Under the pieces are notes generated by a model. That model worked only from the letters and a program-made list of their open reading frames with translations. It was not told the origin of the DNA and did not search any database. Shown in pieces: positions 44,715 through 53,727 of a stretch of 64,000 nt of DNA. The stretch's first letter is position 1, and every line of letters begins with the position of its first letter. Position numbers and translations under genes: made by a program. This DNA is from DSOI01 sp041394885 (lineage in GTDB: Bacteria > Acidobacteriota > Terriglobia > Bryobacterales > Bryobacteraceae): NCBI GenBank assembly GCA_041394885.1, contig JAWKHI010000040.1:1-64000 (forward strand), in the 5' to 3' direction.

Positions 44715-46466
44715 TCACTGGCGCGGCGACACGGGCAACTCCGCGAGGTCGCTGAACGCTCCCGGGATCGATAGCGCGACGGCCACTGGACCTCGGATTT
44801 CCAAATCCGCCGGAATTGTGACGTTGATTTGGTCGATGCCGGGATATCCCGGCGCCGGACCGGCGAACAGCACCTCGCCCGGCACGCCGTCAAACAGCAC
44901 CTGCACTTCCGAGATATGGCTGCCAAGGCCCGTGAGGAACAGAGATACCGTCTCGCCCGGCGCCGCGGGGTGCACCGTGGTCACCGGGTCTCCGCCGGCG
45001 CGCGCGGCTGCCGCGGCGCCGCGGCCATCGGGCAGCGATGCCGCCAGCGTGGGCGCCGCCATCTGCACTTCCGTCTCGACGGTGTTCGATCGCACACCGT
45101 TTGACTCCACCTGAATCGACGCCGGACCGATCGGAAAAGCCTCCGGCAGATCGAAGTCCACGCGCCTCGCGGACACAGCTCGCGGGGTTATCGTTTCGCC
45201 GTTCACTAGTACGACACTCCCCGCGCCGAAGCCGGACCCCGCAATCGTCGCGATCGCTCCGGGCGCCAGTGACAGGGCGGGAAGTGCCGTCGTCGTAATA
45301 TTGGCGATGCCGAGCGGTTCGATCGAGGGGCCGGAGGAAACCGCGACCGGCCTCGCCCGGACGCCTGCGAAGATGCCATGCTCGAGCGTGAGCTTACCCT
45401 GCGCATCGATCTGCGCGCCGACAAAAACATCCCCGGCGTCACTGAGGGCGAAGTTGTTCACCGCCGCATTGAACGTCGGACCGAACCATCCGGTTGCGCC
45501 GAGCGAGTAACGGTTGACCGTAGTGAGGGTGGTGCGGCGGCCATCCATGCGGACCTGCTCGGCGACGAGGGCGATGCCTTCGCTCGCTCGCACCACTCCT
45601 CCGGCGGCGCCGAAGCGAGCGTTTTCGGGGTGGAACACAAAACCGTTTTCGGCCAACAATTCGACGATTCTAAAGTCGCCACGGAACTGGAATGCCACCG
45701 CCTCGGCATTCTTCCGGACGGCGAACAGGAGGTCTCGCCGGGCGGGGTCGAGCGAATAGGCCAGAAGGAAGCGCCCGCCTTCGGAGACCAGGATTTCGCG
45801 TTGGCCGCTCAGGAAATCGGACGGCGCGGCGAATTCGGCGGTTCCTGTGCCGTCGGCCCGAACAGCGTAGCCGGAAGAAGCAGCCTTCTCGAGGCGATTG
45901 ACGTCGTCAATGGCAGCGGCGTGACCGGCGATCGACGAACGGATGAAGCGTCCGGCCCCATCGGCGGTGAGCTCGACGAAGGCGGTGGCGAGCCCGGCGG
46001 CGGCACCGCCGGCGAGGCCCACGTAGGCGCCTCCGTAGAATCCTGTCAGATCGCCGTTACCCTGTCCGGCCGATGGAGCTTTCACCGCGACGAACATTTC
46101 GTACCCGTCCGCTTTGGGTGAGGCGATCAAGACCTGGGCGCTGTCGTCGAACCAGACGTCCATGGAAGATTCCGGATGGGCGGGGTTGGCCATGACGATC
46201 GCGCCAGAAGACGTAGGACGGCATTCGCCGTCACGGGAGACGTCGACGGCCGGCTCAGTTCCGGTAGCCATGCGGGCACGCACCTGGAAGCCGCCAGCGC
46301 CATCGAAGTAGATGGCGCCTCCGAGGTTGCGGGCGGGCTCGCCGGGGGAGGGAAGGACAATCTGCGCGAAGTGGTAGGCGCCGCGAGGCGCCGATCCCCG
46401 CCCAGCGTCCGGCGGAGCCTGCGCGAGAAGGGCGGCGGCGGCGAAAGGTGCAAGCGCGCGAAGCAT
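44715..46466 (-). CDS. Large secreted protein with TIGR03437-type C-terminus
   Basis: 583 residues from ATG 46466, two bases after the peroxidase stop; an open frame continues upstream but lies within the peroxidase gene. A signal peptide (MLRALAPFAAAALLAQA) is followed by about 350 residues of beta-strands with no recognised catalytic motif, an IPT-like stretch (IATIAGSGFGAGSVVLVNG) and the TIGR03437-type repeat (APGETVSLFLTGLGSHISEV, GYPGIDQINVTIPADLE). Probably a cell-surface protein. Coexpression with the di-haem peroxidase is likely from the tight spacing. Confidence 0.85.
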   Translation of the reverse strand: MLRALAPFAAAALLAQAPPDAGRGSAPRGAYHFAQIVLPSPGEPARNLGGAIYFDGAGGFQVRARMATGTEPAVDVSRDGECRPTSSGAIVMANPAHPESSMDVWFDDSAQVLIASPKADGYEMFVAVKAPSAGQGNGDLTGFYGGAYVGLAGGAAAGLATAFVELTADGAGRFIRSSIAGHAAAIDDVNRLEKAASSGYAVRADGTGTAEFAAPSDFLSGQREILVSEGGRFLLAYSLDPARRDLLFAVRKNAEAVAFQFRGDFRIVELLAENGFVFHPENARFGAAGGVVRASEGIALVAEQVRMDGRRTTLTTVNRYSLGATGWFGPTFNAAVNNFALSDAGDVFVGAQIDAQGKLTLEHGIFAGVRARPVAVSSGPSIEPLGIANITTTALPALSLAPGAIATIAGSGFGAGSVVLVNGETITPRAVSARRVDFDLPEAFPIGPASIQVESNGVRSNTVETEVQMAAPTLAASLPDGRGAAAAARAGGDPVTTVHPAAPGETVSLFLTGLGSHISEVQVLFDGVPGEVLFAGPAPGYPGIDQINVTIPADLEIRGPVAVALSIPGAFSDLAELPVSPRQ

Positions 46467-46468
46467 GA

Positions 46469-47605
46469 CTAGTTTTGCGGCGGAACCGCGTCCGGTGGCA
46501 TATCGCCCGTCAATGTTTTCATAAACTCGACCAGATCTTTTTTCGCCTGCGGCTTCAAGTCGTCGGGAATGTCCCTCAGGCCGGGCCGCGGCATGTCGTT
46601 GGAGAGGAACGAATTTGCGCGCCCGCTCTGAAAGTAGAAGTCCACCACTTCTTCTAGCGTCTTGAGACTTCCGTCGTGCATGTAGGGCGCCGTAAGAGCG
46701 ATATTGCGAAGGGTCATGGTGCGGAAGGCGCCAGTAAGGCGAGCTTCGCCGGAGATGGCTTGGCGGCCGGGATCGAGGATGGCGCGGGTGACCGGGTCCA
46801 CCGCCACGCCGGTGTTGTGAAAGCGCGCTTCGGTGAACGTCGCGAATCCCGTATCGATGCGGTGGCAGCTGATGCAGTTGGCAGCCTCGAGAGAAGGATC
46901 GAGGAAGAATCGCAGGCCACGCTTGGCGGACTCGCTGATCGCGTTTTGGTCGCCCCCGTAATAGAAACGATCGAATGGCGAGTTGCCGCTGACGAGCGTT
47001 CGTTCGTAGGAGGCAATGGATTTGGCCACCATGTCGTACGTGATCTTGCCGGGGCCCCACGCTTCGGCGAACAGGCGCGGATATTCGGGGTGAGCGGCAA
47101 GTTTGCGCTCCACGCCGGCGAGGGAATGGACGAACTCGACCGGATTTTGCACCGGCCCTTCGGCTTGCTGTTCGAGCGTCGCGGCGCGTCCGTCCCAGAA
47201 CTGAAATGCGTTGTAAGCGGAATTGAGCACGGAAGGCGCGTTCCGGGTGCCTTCGAGTCCACCGACGCCCAGCGAGACGGTGCGTGGATCGGCGAAGCCG
47301 GCTTTGGGATCGTGGCACGACGCGCAGGAAATGGTGTTGTCGCGCGAGAAAATGGGGTCGAAGAAGAGTTTCCGGCCGAGCGCCACCGTCTCACGCGTGG
47401 GTGGATTGTCGGCGGGAATCGGGACGGGCGGCAGGCCGAGCGGCGCGGCGATGGCGATGGGCGTGCCGATAGGGAAGGCGGGGACGGCGCGGGGCGGTGT
47501 TTGGCTGCGCGTCCGCGCGCGGATGGGGACAGTCGGCTGCGCCAAACCCGGGGCTGTCAGTAACGCAGCCAGCGGGAGGATCGGAATCGAGCGGGCTAAC
47601 AGCAT
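46469..47605 (-). CDS. Di-haem cytochrome c peroxidase family protein (MauG/CcpA-like)
   Basis: 378 residues with signal peptide (ILPLAALLTAPGLAQ). Two haem c sites are seen: ISCASCHDPKAGFAD and ANCISCHRIDTGF, plus the C-terminal YMHDGSLKTLEEVVDFYF typical of bacterial cytochrome c peroxidases and MauG relatives. It reduces hydrogen peroxide or oxidises protein substrates in the periplasm. It lies immediately upstream of the TIGR03437 protein gene. Confidence 0.92.
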   Translation of the reverse strand: MLLARSIPILPLAALLTAPGLAQPTVPIRARTRSQTPPRAVPAFPIGTPIAIAAPLGLPPVPIPADNPPTRETVALGRKLFFDPIFSRDNTISCASCHDPKAGFADPRTVSLGVGGLEGTRNAPSVLNSAYNAFQFWDGRAATLEQQAEGPVQNPVEFVHSLAGVERKLAAHPEYPRLFAEAWGPGKITYDMVAKSIASYERTLVSGNSPFDRFYYGGDQNAISESAKRGLRFFLDPSLEAANCISCHRIDTGFATFTEARFHNTGVAVDPVTRAILDPGRQAISGEARLTGAFRTMTLRNIALTAPYMHDGSLKTLEEVVDFYFQSGRANSFLSNDMPRPGLRDIPDDLKPQAKKDLVEFMKTLTGDMPPDAVPPQN

Positions 47606-47763
47606 GCCGATCTACGGAAATTTGAGTTTAGCAGGTGCCGGCGCCGTAGCGGCAGCGATGTCCAAAGTGCCGGCGCCTCGTGTTCACTGGCATTGAATCT
47701 GCCGCTATTTCGAACGGCTCATTCGGCGGTTTGGGGCCAAGGTAGGGTTGCTAAACTGAAGCA

Positions 47764-47997
47764 ATGCAATCTCGCGGCTCAGAACTCAGCATCGAGATCA
47801 GTCCCGAAATACAAGAAATTGAGCGCTCCACGGAACTGCTGGACGAGTTCTGGAGCGCGCATGACCTTCATCCTGAAGCGCAGAAATTCTCAGCAACGTG
47901 ATTCACCATGGCCAGCCAGGGGATACCAGGATCTCCAGCGACGTCGTTGTGAACGCGGCCGAAGTGCGAATTGAGATTCTAAGGATTCCAGACTTCC
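47764..47997 (+). pseudogene. RsbW-like serine-protein kinase (HATPase) remnant
   Basis: A 45-codon ORF from ATG 47764 reads LSIEISPEIQEIERSTELLD and then stops. Two bases on, in another frame, VIHHGQPGDTRISSDVVVNAAEVRIEI continues what looks like the N- and ATP-binding regions of an RsbW-like anti-sigma kinase, in which the family N-box reads roughly N-x-I-x-H. The stretch between them is missing and the C-terminus is lost where the IS630-like remnant begins. I infer a truncated, frameshifted gene. No partner STAS gene is present. Confidence 0.45.
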
Positions 47998-47999
47998 GT

Positions 48000-48297
48000 T
48001 CAACCCAGCTTTTCCGCGAACTGCGGATCGCGGCTCACTGTGAATGTTCGAGTCAGGTGGGGTTTCAAGCCGTGCGCCGGCCAAATGCGGCGTGCATCAG
48101 CGCTTCCCATCCGCCCTCCAGATACCGCCCACGCCAGGCGCGCAACCGTCTCTGGGGCCGGCCCCATTCGTTCGGCTATCTCGCTGTTTTGGAGTCCCTT
48201 GGCAGCCATACGCACGATTCGGGCTCTTTCCACGATTCGCACCGCTGTCCGTCCCCCGCGAGACTGCTCCTCCAGCAACTGCCGCTAATCATCAGTG
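48000..48297 (-). pseudogene. IS630-family transposase N-terminal remnant
   Basis: On the minus strand, RIVERARIVRMAAKGLQNSEIAERM is the helix-turn-helix start of IS630-type transposases (here given in part: RIVERARIVRMAAKG). An in-frame TAG precedes it, a frameshift follows (WRGRYLEGGWEALM is in a neighbouring frame), and an internal deletion joins it to HGLKPHLTRTF, the family's next conserved block. The DDE catalytic part is absent. This is a dead, truncated insertion sequence abutting the RsbW-like remnant. Confidence 0.7.
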
Positions 48298-48372
48298 AGA
48301 ACAATAAGTTGGGCAGCCGGCATCGAACCGCCTCTATCATCAAGGACGTCCCGGAGGCGATAACAGCTATGT

Positions 48373-48413
48373 TTTCAGACGCACTACACAATACTCTTTC
48401 AGACGCACTACAC
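48373..48413 (+). repeat. Two 17-base direct repeats, 24-base period
   Basis: TTTCAGACGCACTACAC occurs at 48373-48389 and 48397-48413, separated by AATACTC. The pair lies at the outer edge of the IS630-like remnant and may be part of its terminal region or a local duplication. Only two copies were seen. Confidence 0.55.
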
Positions 48414-48507
48414 TAGCGGGTAGCCGTGTGCCGGAAAAGGCCCGCACGCTTTGAAAGGGGAATTTCGAAGCGGGCTGGCGTTGCCGGCGTCGCGCTAAGA
48501 TCTACCA

Positions 48508-50226
48508 ATGCGCATCGTTCTGCTTCTCCTCGCAGCCAGCCTCTGCTACGCCCAATACAACTACGGCCCGGATTCGGCGCGTCACCCCGGTGTCCCCAAA
48601 GGCGCCGTCACCCAGCACCAGTGGACCTCCACCAAGCACTTCCCCGGCACCGTGCGCGACTACTGGGTCTACGTCCCCGCCCAGTACAGGCGGGATCGTC
48701 CCGCCCCCGTCATGGTCTTCCAGGACGGCGGCGGCTACGTCACCGAAACCGGCCACTCGCGCATCCCTATCGTCTTCGATAACCTCATCCACAAGGGCGA
48801 CATGCCGCCCACTATCGCCATCCTCATCAATCCTGGCATTCTCCCAGCCCTCAGGCCCGATCAGCAAAGCCGCTACAACCGGAGCTTCGAGTACGACGCC
48901 ATGAGCGACACCTACGCGCGATTCCTCATCGAGGAAATACTGCCCGAAGTCGCCAAAGGGTACAACCTCTCCAATGACCCTAACGATCGCGCCATCGCCG
49001 GATCCAGTTCCGGCGGCATCGCCGCCTTCACCGCCGCCTGGCACCGCCCGGACGCCTTCCGCCGCGTCCTCAGCTTCATCGGCAGCTATACCAATCTCCG
49101 CGGCGGCCATCACTGGTCCTCCCTCATCCGCAAAACCGAAGGCAAGCCCCTACGCGTTTATCTCCAGGACGGCCGCAATGACCAGAACATCTACTCCGGC
49201 AACTGGTTCATCGGAAATCAGGATATGGCGTCCGCGCTCGAATACGCCGGCTACGACACCACCTTCGTCATCGGTGAAGAGGGCCACAACATGCGTCACG
49301 GAGGGCCCATCATGCCCGACGCGCTTCGCTGGCTGTGGCGCGATTACCCCAAGCCCATCGCCAAGCCAACCGCCGGCGGCTCGCGGCGCGCCATCTCCGA
49401 GTTCCTCGATCCGGCCAGCGAATGGGAGATGGTCTCCAGCGGCTACAAGTTCACCGAAGGCCCCGCTGTCGATCGCGATGCCAATATCTTCTTCACCGAC
49501 ATCCCGAATAACCGCATCCACAAAATCGCCGCCGACGGCAAGGTGACTATCTTCAAGGAAGACACCGGCGGCGCCAACGGACTGATGTTCGGCCCCGATG
49601 GCAAGCTCTACGCCTGCCAGAATCGCAAGCAGCGCATCGTAGCTTATTCCATGGACGGCGCCGAAACCGTCATCGCTGACGGAGTAACTTCCAACGATCT
49701 CGTGATTACCGCCACTGGCAATATCTATTTTACTGACCCGCCGAAGAAAAGCGTCTGGCTCATCGACGCGCAGCGAAACAAACGCGTCGTCCACGAAGGA
49801 ATCGAATTTCCCAATGGCGTTATGCTCTCGCCGGACCAGTCCCTGCTCACCGTCGCCGACTACCGCGGCAATCGTGTCTGGTCCTTCCAAATCCAGCCCG
49901 ACGGTTCGCTCGCCAACGGCCAGCCGTTCTATAAGCTCGAAGTGCCGGACGAAGCCGTCGCCAGCGCCGCCGACGGGATGACCATGGACTCGGAAGGCTT
50001 CCTCTACGTCGCCACGCGCCTCGGCGTTCAAATCTGTGACCAACCCGGCCGCGTCGTCGGCATCATCAACAAACCCCACGGCGGAGCCCTCGCCAACGCT
50101 GTTTTCGGCGGTAAGGATCTTTCCTGGCTCTACGTCGCCGCCGGCGACCGCATCTATCGCCGCCACATGCGCCGCACCGGCGTCTGGCCTTGGGTCCCGG
50201 TCATGCCACCCAAGCCTCGCCTCTAA
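48508..50226 (+). CDS. Secreted esterase-SMP-30/gluconolactonase fusion
   Basis: 572 residues with a signal peptide. Residues ~25-280 form an alpha/beta-hydrolase of the enterochelin-esterase/CE1 type with nucleophile elbow GSSSGG and catalytic His in GEEGHNMRHGG. Residues ~300-565 form an SMP-30/gluconolactonase six-bladed propeller: YKFTEGPAVDRDANIFFTD, GANGLMFGPDGKLYACQN, IEFPNGVMLSPDQSLLTVAD. The two activities would fit hydrolysis of a sugar ester followed by lactone opening; that coupling is inference. Its end overlaps the convergent treZ gene by four bases. Confidence 0.88.
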   Translation: MRIVLLLLAASLCYAQYNYGPDSARHPGVPKGAVTQHQWTSTKHFPGTVRDYWVYVPAQYRRDRPAPVMVFQDGGGYVTETGHSRIPIVFDNLIHKGDMPPTIAILINPGILPALRPDQQSRYNRSFEYDAMSDTYARFLIEEILPEVAKGYNLSNDPNDRAIAGSSSGGIAAFTAAWHRPDAFRRVLSFIGSYTNLRGGHHWSSLIRKTEGKPLRVYLQDGRNDQNIYSGNWFIGNQDMASALEYAGYDTTFVIGEEGHNMRHGGPIMPDALRWLWRDYPKPIAKPTAGGSRRAISEFLDPASEWEMVSSGYKFTEGPAVDRDANIFFTDIPNNRIHKIAADGKVTIFKEDTGGANGLMFGPDGKLYACQNRKQRIVAYSMDGAETVIADGVTSNDLVITATGNIYFTDPPKKSVWLIDAQRNKRVVHEGIEFPNGVMLSPDQSLLTVADYRGNRVWSFQIQPDGSLANGQPFYKLEVPDEAVASAADGMTMDSEGFLYVATRLGVQICDQPGRVVGIINKPHGGALANAVFGGKDLSWLYVAAGDRIYRRHMRRTGVWPWVPVMPPKPRL

Positions 50227-51956
50227 CCTCGGCCAAGCACCACCGCGCCCGGCCCCGGAAACAGGACCCGTCCCTTGCCGGCCCGGATCCCGTCCTCCGA
50301 CGCCACCAGTACCGCCTCGTCCGCCTCCCTCACCGGCGCCGCACCAGCCCCGGCAAGCCGGATCACCGCCGTCACGTCCCCTTCCAGCGCAATCGTATCC
50401 TCGTCCAACACACGAGGCGCCAAGGGAGCCGATAACCTGCGCCGTACTCCGAGTAAGGCCCGGTAGTAACTAACAAGCGACGCATGCGGACCCTGTTCTA
50501 ACTCTTCCCACCGCAGCTTGCTTCGCAAAAAAGTGTCCGCGCTCTGCGGATCCGGTATCTTCTCCCGCAACGCCGGGTCGGCAAACGCCCGGAATCGCTG
50601 GAACTCCCGCCTCCGCCCCGCCGTAACTTTCCGGCCCAGGTCCTCGTGATGATCGGTGAAATACTGAAAGGGCGACGACGCGCCCCACTCCTGCCCCATG
50701 AACAACAAAGGCGTCTCCGGAGCCAGCAGCAACATCGCCGACGCCGCCCGCCACGCTCCATCGGACACCTGATGATGCAGACGTTCCCCGAACGCGCGAT
50801 TCCCGATCTGGTCGTGGTTCTGGATGCAGATCACGAACCGGTCTTTCTCCAGGCCCTCGGCGCTCGTCCCCCGCGCGCCGCCCCGGTATTCGGAATGCTG
50901 CCCCGAGTAGAACCACCCGTCCCGCAAGGTGCGCGCCAGTGACTCGGCGCGCCCGTCGAAGTCCGCGAAATAACCGTCGTGGTCGCCCGCAAGCCGGACC
51001 CTCGTGTGATGGTGGAAGTCATCCGCCCATACGCCGTCCAGACCGTACTCCGTCATCAGCGTCCGCCGGTTGCGATCGTCCTCGGCGAACACGTGGACCA
51101 GCCGGCCGCATCCATGCACCGCCTCGGCCAGCTCCGCCAGCAAGTGCGGAGCACTGTCGTCAAGGATGGCGTGCGTGGCGTCCAGCCGCAGGCCGTCCAT
51201 GTGAAAGTCTTCCACCCAATGCTGCGCGTTCTCGATCGCGTACCGCCGCACGGCCTCGCAGCCAGCGCCGTCGTAGTTGATTCCCGCGCCCCAAGGGCTC
51301 CGGTGGCGCCGCGAATAGTAGTCCTTCGAGTACACGCCTTGATAAGCGCCATCCGGGCCGAAATGGTTGTAGACCACATCGAGAAATACCGCCAGCCCCT
51401 CTCGGTGCGCCCGGTCCACAAAGCGCTTCAACTCGTCCGGACGCCCGTAACATCGCGCCGGCGCGAACGGCGACACTCCGTCGTAGCCCCAATTCCGCTC
51501 CCCCGGAAAGTCCGCTACCGGCATCAACTCCACCGCCGTCACGCCGAGATCCCGCAGGTAGGGCAGTCGCTCCGCCGCCGCGGCAAACGTGCCCTCCGCC
51601 GTGAAGGCTCCCACATGCAGTTCGTAGATCACCAGCCGCGATCGCGCAACACCCCGCCACCCGCCATCGGTCCAGGGAAACGCCCGGTCCACGATCTCCG
51701 ACGGCCCGTGCACTCCCAACGGCTGATACCGCGACGCCGGGTCCGGAAACGGACCCTCGCCGTTCACTCTGTACCTGTATCGCCCGCCCACCCCGACAGC
51801 CGCCGCCGTGGACCAATATCCATCCGCGCCGCGCTCCATCGCCCGCGGTCCCTCCCCCTCCAACATCAACTCGATCGACTCCGCCTCGGGGGCCCACACT
51901 CGAAATCGCGTTACCCCGCCCTCGTGGATCGCGCCAGTCGCCGGTTGCCAGGACAT
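50223..51956 (-). CDS. treZ: Malto-oligosyltrehalose trehalohydrolase
   Basis: 577 residues from ATG 51956; an ATG at 51992 adds 12 residues without family support. A GH13 enzyme with an N-terminal CBM48-like domain (FRVWAPEAESIELML) and the barrel motifs DVVYNHFGPDG, MDGLRLDATHAI (nucleophile Asp), VHVFAEDDRN (acid Glu) and CIQNHDQIGNR. TreZ releases trehalose from maltooligosyl-trehalose. Its usual partner TreY is not in the window. Likely linked to stress or osmoprotection. Confidence 0.92.
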   Translation of the reverse strand: MSWQPATGAIHEGGVTRFRVWAPEAESIELMLEGEGPRAMERGADGYWSTAAAVGVGGRYRYRVNGEGPFPDPASRYQPLGVHGPSEIVDRAFPWTDGGWRGVARSRLVIYELHVGAFTAEGTFAAAAERLPYLRDLGVTAVELMPVADFPGERNWGYDGVSPFAPARCYGRPDELKRFVDRAHREGLAVFLDVVYNHFGPDGAYQGVYSKDYYSRRHRSPWGAGINYDGAGCEAVRRYAIENAQHWVEDFHMDGLRLDATHAILDDSAPHLLAELAEAVHGCGRLVHVFAEDDRNRRTLMTEYGLDGVWADDFHHHTRVRLAGDHDGYFADFDGRAESLARTLRDGWFYSGQHSEYRGGARGTSAEGLEKDRFVICIQNHDQIGNRAFGERLHHQVSDGAWRAASAMLLLAPETPLLFMGQEWGASSPFQYFTDHHEDLGRKVTAGRRREFQRFRAFADPALREKIPDPQSADTFLRSKLRWEELEQGPHASLVSYYRALLGVRRRLSAPLAPRVLDEDTIALEGDVTAVIRLAGAGAAPVREADEAVLVASEDGIRAGKGRVLFPGPGAVVLGRG

Positions 51957-52003
51957 CCCTTCAGCATCGCGCACCGGACGCCCTGTTAGCATGAAGGAAG
52001 ATC

Positions 52004-52720
52004 ATGCAGCGCGACCCTCGCGAACTCCTCCACTGGGCCCACACTGAGTTCCAGGATCGATTCGCCATCACCACCAGCTTTCAGGACGAAGGCATGGTCC
52101 TCATCGATCTCGCCTCCCAAATCGACCCTGGCATCCGCGTCCTCACGCTCGACACCGGCCGTCTCCCCGAAGAGACTCACCGCATGATCGAGACCGTTCG
52201 AGAGCGCTACGCCATGAAGGTCGACGTCGTCTCCCCGGGCTCCGCCGAACTCGAGCGCATGGTGACCCGTCACGGACCCAACCTCTTCCATCGCGACCCG
52301 TCCCTCCGCAAGCTCTGCTGCCACATCCGCAAGACGCTTCCCCTCGAGCGCGCGCTCGGCGATTGCAAGGCCTGGGCCGTCGGACTGCGACGCGGCCAGT
52401 CGGAAGAGCGCGCCGCCATCGAGCAGGTCGAGCACAAAGACGGCCGCGTCAAACTGAGCCCGTTGGCCCACTGGAGCGAACAGCAGGTCGCCGGTTACCT
52501 CCGCGAGCGCGGCGTCCCCCGCCATCCGTTGTACGCGCAAGGCTATGCCAGCATCGGTTGCGCGCCCTGCACACGCGCGCTGCGCGACGGTGAGTCCGGA
52601 CGCGACGGGCGTTGGTGGTGGGAAGGCGAAGCCGCCAAGGAGTGCGGCATCCACCTCACTCCCGAAGGCGCCATGCGACGCGCCCTCGATGTTCTCCTCG
52701 AAGATATACTGGTACGTTGA
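52004..52720 (+). CDS. cysH: Phosphoadenylyl/adenylyl-sulfate reductase
   Basis: 238 residues. The PP-loop-type nucleotide domain (TTSFQDEGMVLIDLA, TLDTGRLPEETH) is followed by the Cys pairs LCCHIRKTLPL and GCAPCTR, which mark the iron-sulfur APS-type reductase, and a C-terminal ECGIHLTP with the catalytic Cys. It reduces APS or PAPS to sulfite in assimilatory sulfate reduction. It starts 47 bases from treZ on the other strand, and its stop overlaps the next gene (TTGA). Confidence 0.9.
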   Translation: MQRDPRELLHWAHTEFQDRFAITTSFQDEGMVLIDLASQIDPGIRVLTLDTGRLPEETHRMIETVRERYAMKVDVVSPGSAELERMVTRHGPNLFHRDPSLRKLCCHIRKTLPLERALGDCKAWAVGLRRGQSEERAAIEQVEHKDGRVKLSPLAHWSEQQVAGYLRERGVPRHPLYAQGYASIGCAPCTRALRDGESGRDGRWWWEGEAAKECGIHLTPEGAMRRALDVLLEDILVR

Positions 52721-53571
52721 TTGACCTGCACATCCACACGACCGAGTCCGATGGTACTTGGACCCCCGGTCAGGTGGTCGACGAGGCGAAACGGCAAGGG
52801 CTCGATGCGATCGCCATCACCGATCACGATAACTTCGAAGGCTACGATCAAGCCAGGCCGCTAGCGGCCGAAGCTGGCGTCCCCCTGATATGCGGCATAG
52901 AGGTGAGCACCAAGCTGCTTCAGCCCGGACGGCCGAGGCCGAAGTCCATCCACCTCCTCGGCTACTTCTTCAAGGCCCCCACTGACGATTTCCGGGCCTG
53001 GATCGTCGAGCAACAGCAGGCCCGGCACGAGCGGAACGTCGAGTTGGCCGCCAAGCTCCAGTCGCTCGGTGTCGACATCGCCATTGATGAGGTGCGCGCC
53101 GTCGGCCGCTCCATGGCCGGCCGCCCCCATTTCGCCCGGATCCTCATGGAGAAAGGGTACGTCTCTTCGATCCAGGAAGCCTTCGACATCTATCTCGACG
53201 AAAAGGGCAAGGCGTACGTCGAAAAGCACGATCCTACTCTGGCCGAAGGCATCCGCCGCGTCCGCGATGGCGGCGGCGTGGCGTCGCTCGCGCACCCGTG
53301 CCGCCTCGGACGGTTCGGACAACAGGAAGAAGACCTGATTCGCCAGATGGCGAAGATGGGTTTGCAGGCCATCGAGGCCTATCATTCCGATCACAATGAC
53401 CGGCAGCAGGAGCGCTACCAACTCCTCGGACGCCGCTACGATCTCGCCATCACCGGCGGATCCGATTTCCACGGCGACAACAAACCAGGCATCCACATCG
53501 GAAGCGGGAAAGACAGCAACATCGCCGTCCCCAGAAAATTGCTCGACCGCCTGAGAATGCTCTCCCGATAA
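52717..53571 (+). CDS. PHP-domain metal-dependent phosphoesterase (YciV/RNase AM-like)
   Basis: 284 residues starting at TTG 52717 within the cysH stop (TTGA). PHP motifs are complete: IDLHIHTTESDGTWTP (H-x-H), ITDHDNFEGYD, GIEVSTKLL, SLAHPCRLGRF and TGGSDFHGDNKPG. The relatives are single-domain PHP phosphoesterases including nucleoside 3',5'-bisphosphate phosphatase. Next to cysH such an enzyme would hydrolyse pAp, the by-product of PAPS use, which makes the pairing sensible. Long open frames upstream of the TTG lie in cysH and are ignored. Confidence 0.85.
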   Translation: MIDLHIHTTESDGTWTPGQVVDEAKRQGLDAIAITDHDNFEGYDQARPLAAEAGVPLICGIEVSTKLLQPGRPRPKSIHLLGYFFKAPTDDFRAWIVEQQQARHERNVELAAKLQSLGVDIAIDEVRAVGRSMAGRPHFARILMEKGYVSSIQEAFDIYLDEKGKAYVEKHDPTLAEGIRRVRDGGGVASLAHPCRLGRFGQQEEDLIRQMAKMGLQAIEAYHSDHNDRQQERYQLLGRRYDLAITGGSDFHGDNKPGIHIGSGKDSNIAVPRKLLDRLRMLSR

Positions 53572-53572
53572 T

Positions 53573-53619
53573 GGACGCACGGGACGAGCACCTCCGAAGT
53601 GCGCCGTCCGCGTGCGTCC
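53573..53619. terminator. Long hairpin after the PHP-domain gene
   Basis: One base after the PHP gene stop. GGACGCACG (53573-53581) pairs with CGTGCGTCC (53611-53619), GGACG pairs with CGTCC, and an inner GCAC/GTGC stem closes the 7-base loop: 18 base pairs with one bulge and a small internal loop. No T-run follows on either strand, so it may be a Rho-independent-like stop of weak type, an RNA-stabilising 3' end, or the end of a small RNA read from the motif at 53701-53727. Confidence 0.6.
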
Positions 53620-53700
53620 CACCGGCTGGTACTGCCGTGGCACCCTCCTCCGCGAAGTATTCACGACCAACCGGTCAGTCACGGTTAGTTGACTGGACAT

Positions 53701-53727
53701 TAGTGACAGTTATTCGCAAAACGTTTC
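53701..53727 (-). promoter_or_regulatory. ECF-type promoter motif, copy 3 (end of CHAT gene)
   Basis: Reading minus: TGAAACG, 14 bases, GTCACTA. This is identical in both halves and spacing to the copy before the anti-sigma gene and one base different from the copy before the sigma gene. It lies across the CHAT stop codon and points toward the long hairpin at 53573-53619, so a transcript of roughly 120 bases antisense to the PHP gene end could start here. A promoter role is inferred from recurrence and the -35 likeness (TGAAAC). Confidence 0.55.

Noticed and set aside
46467..47318. Upstream extension of the TIGR03437 protein ORF (to 47318)
   Set aside because: It runs out of frame over the di-haem peroxidase, is Arg-rich without domains, and a signal peptide begins at ATG 46466.
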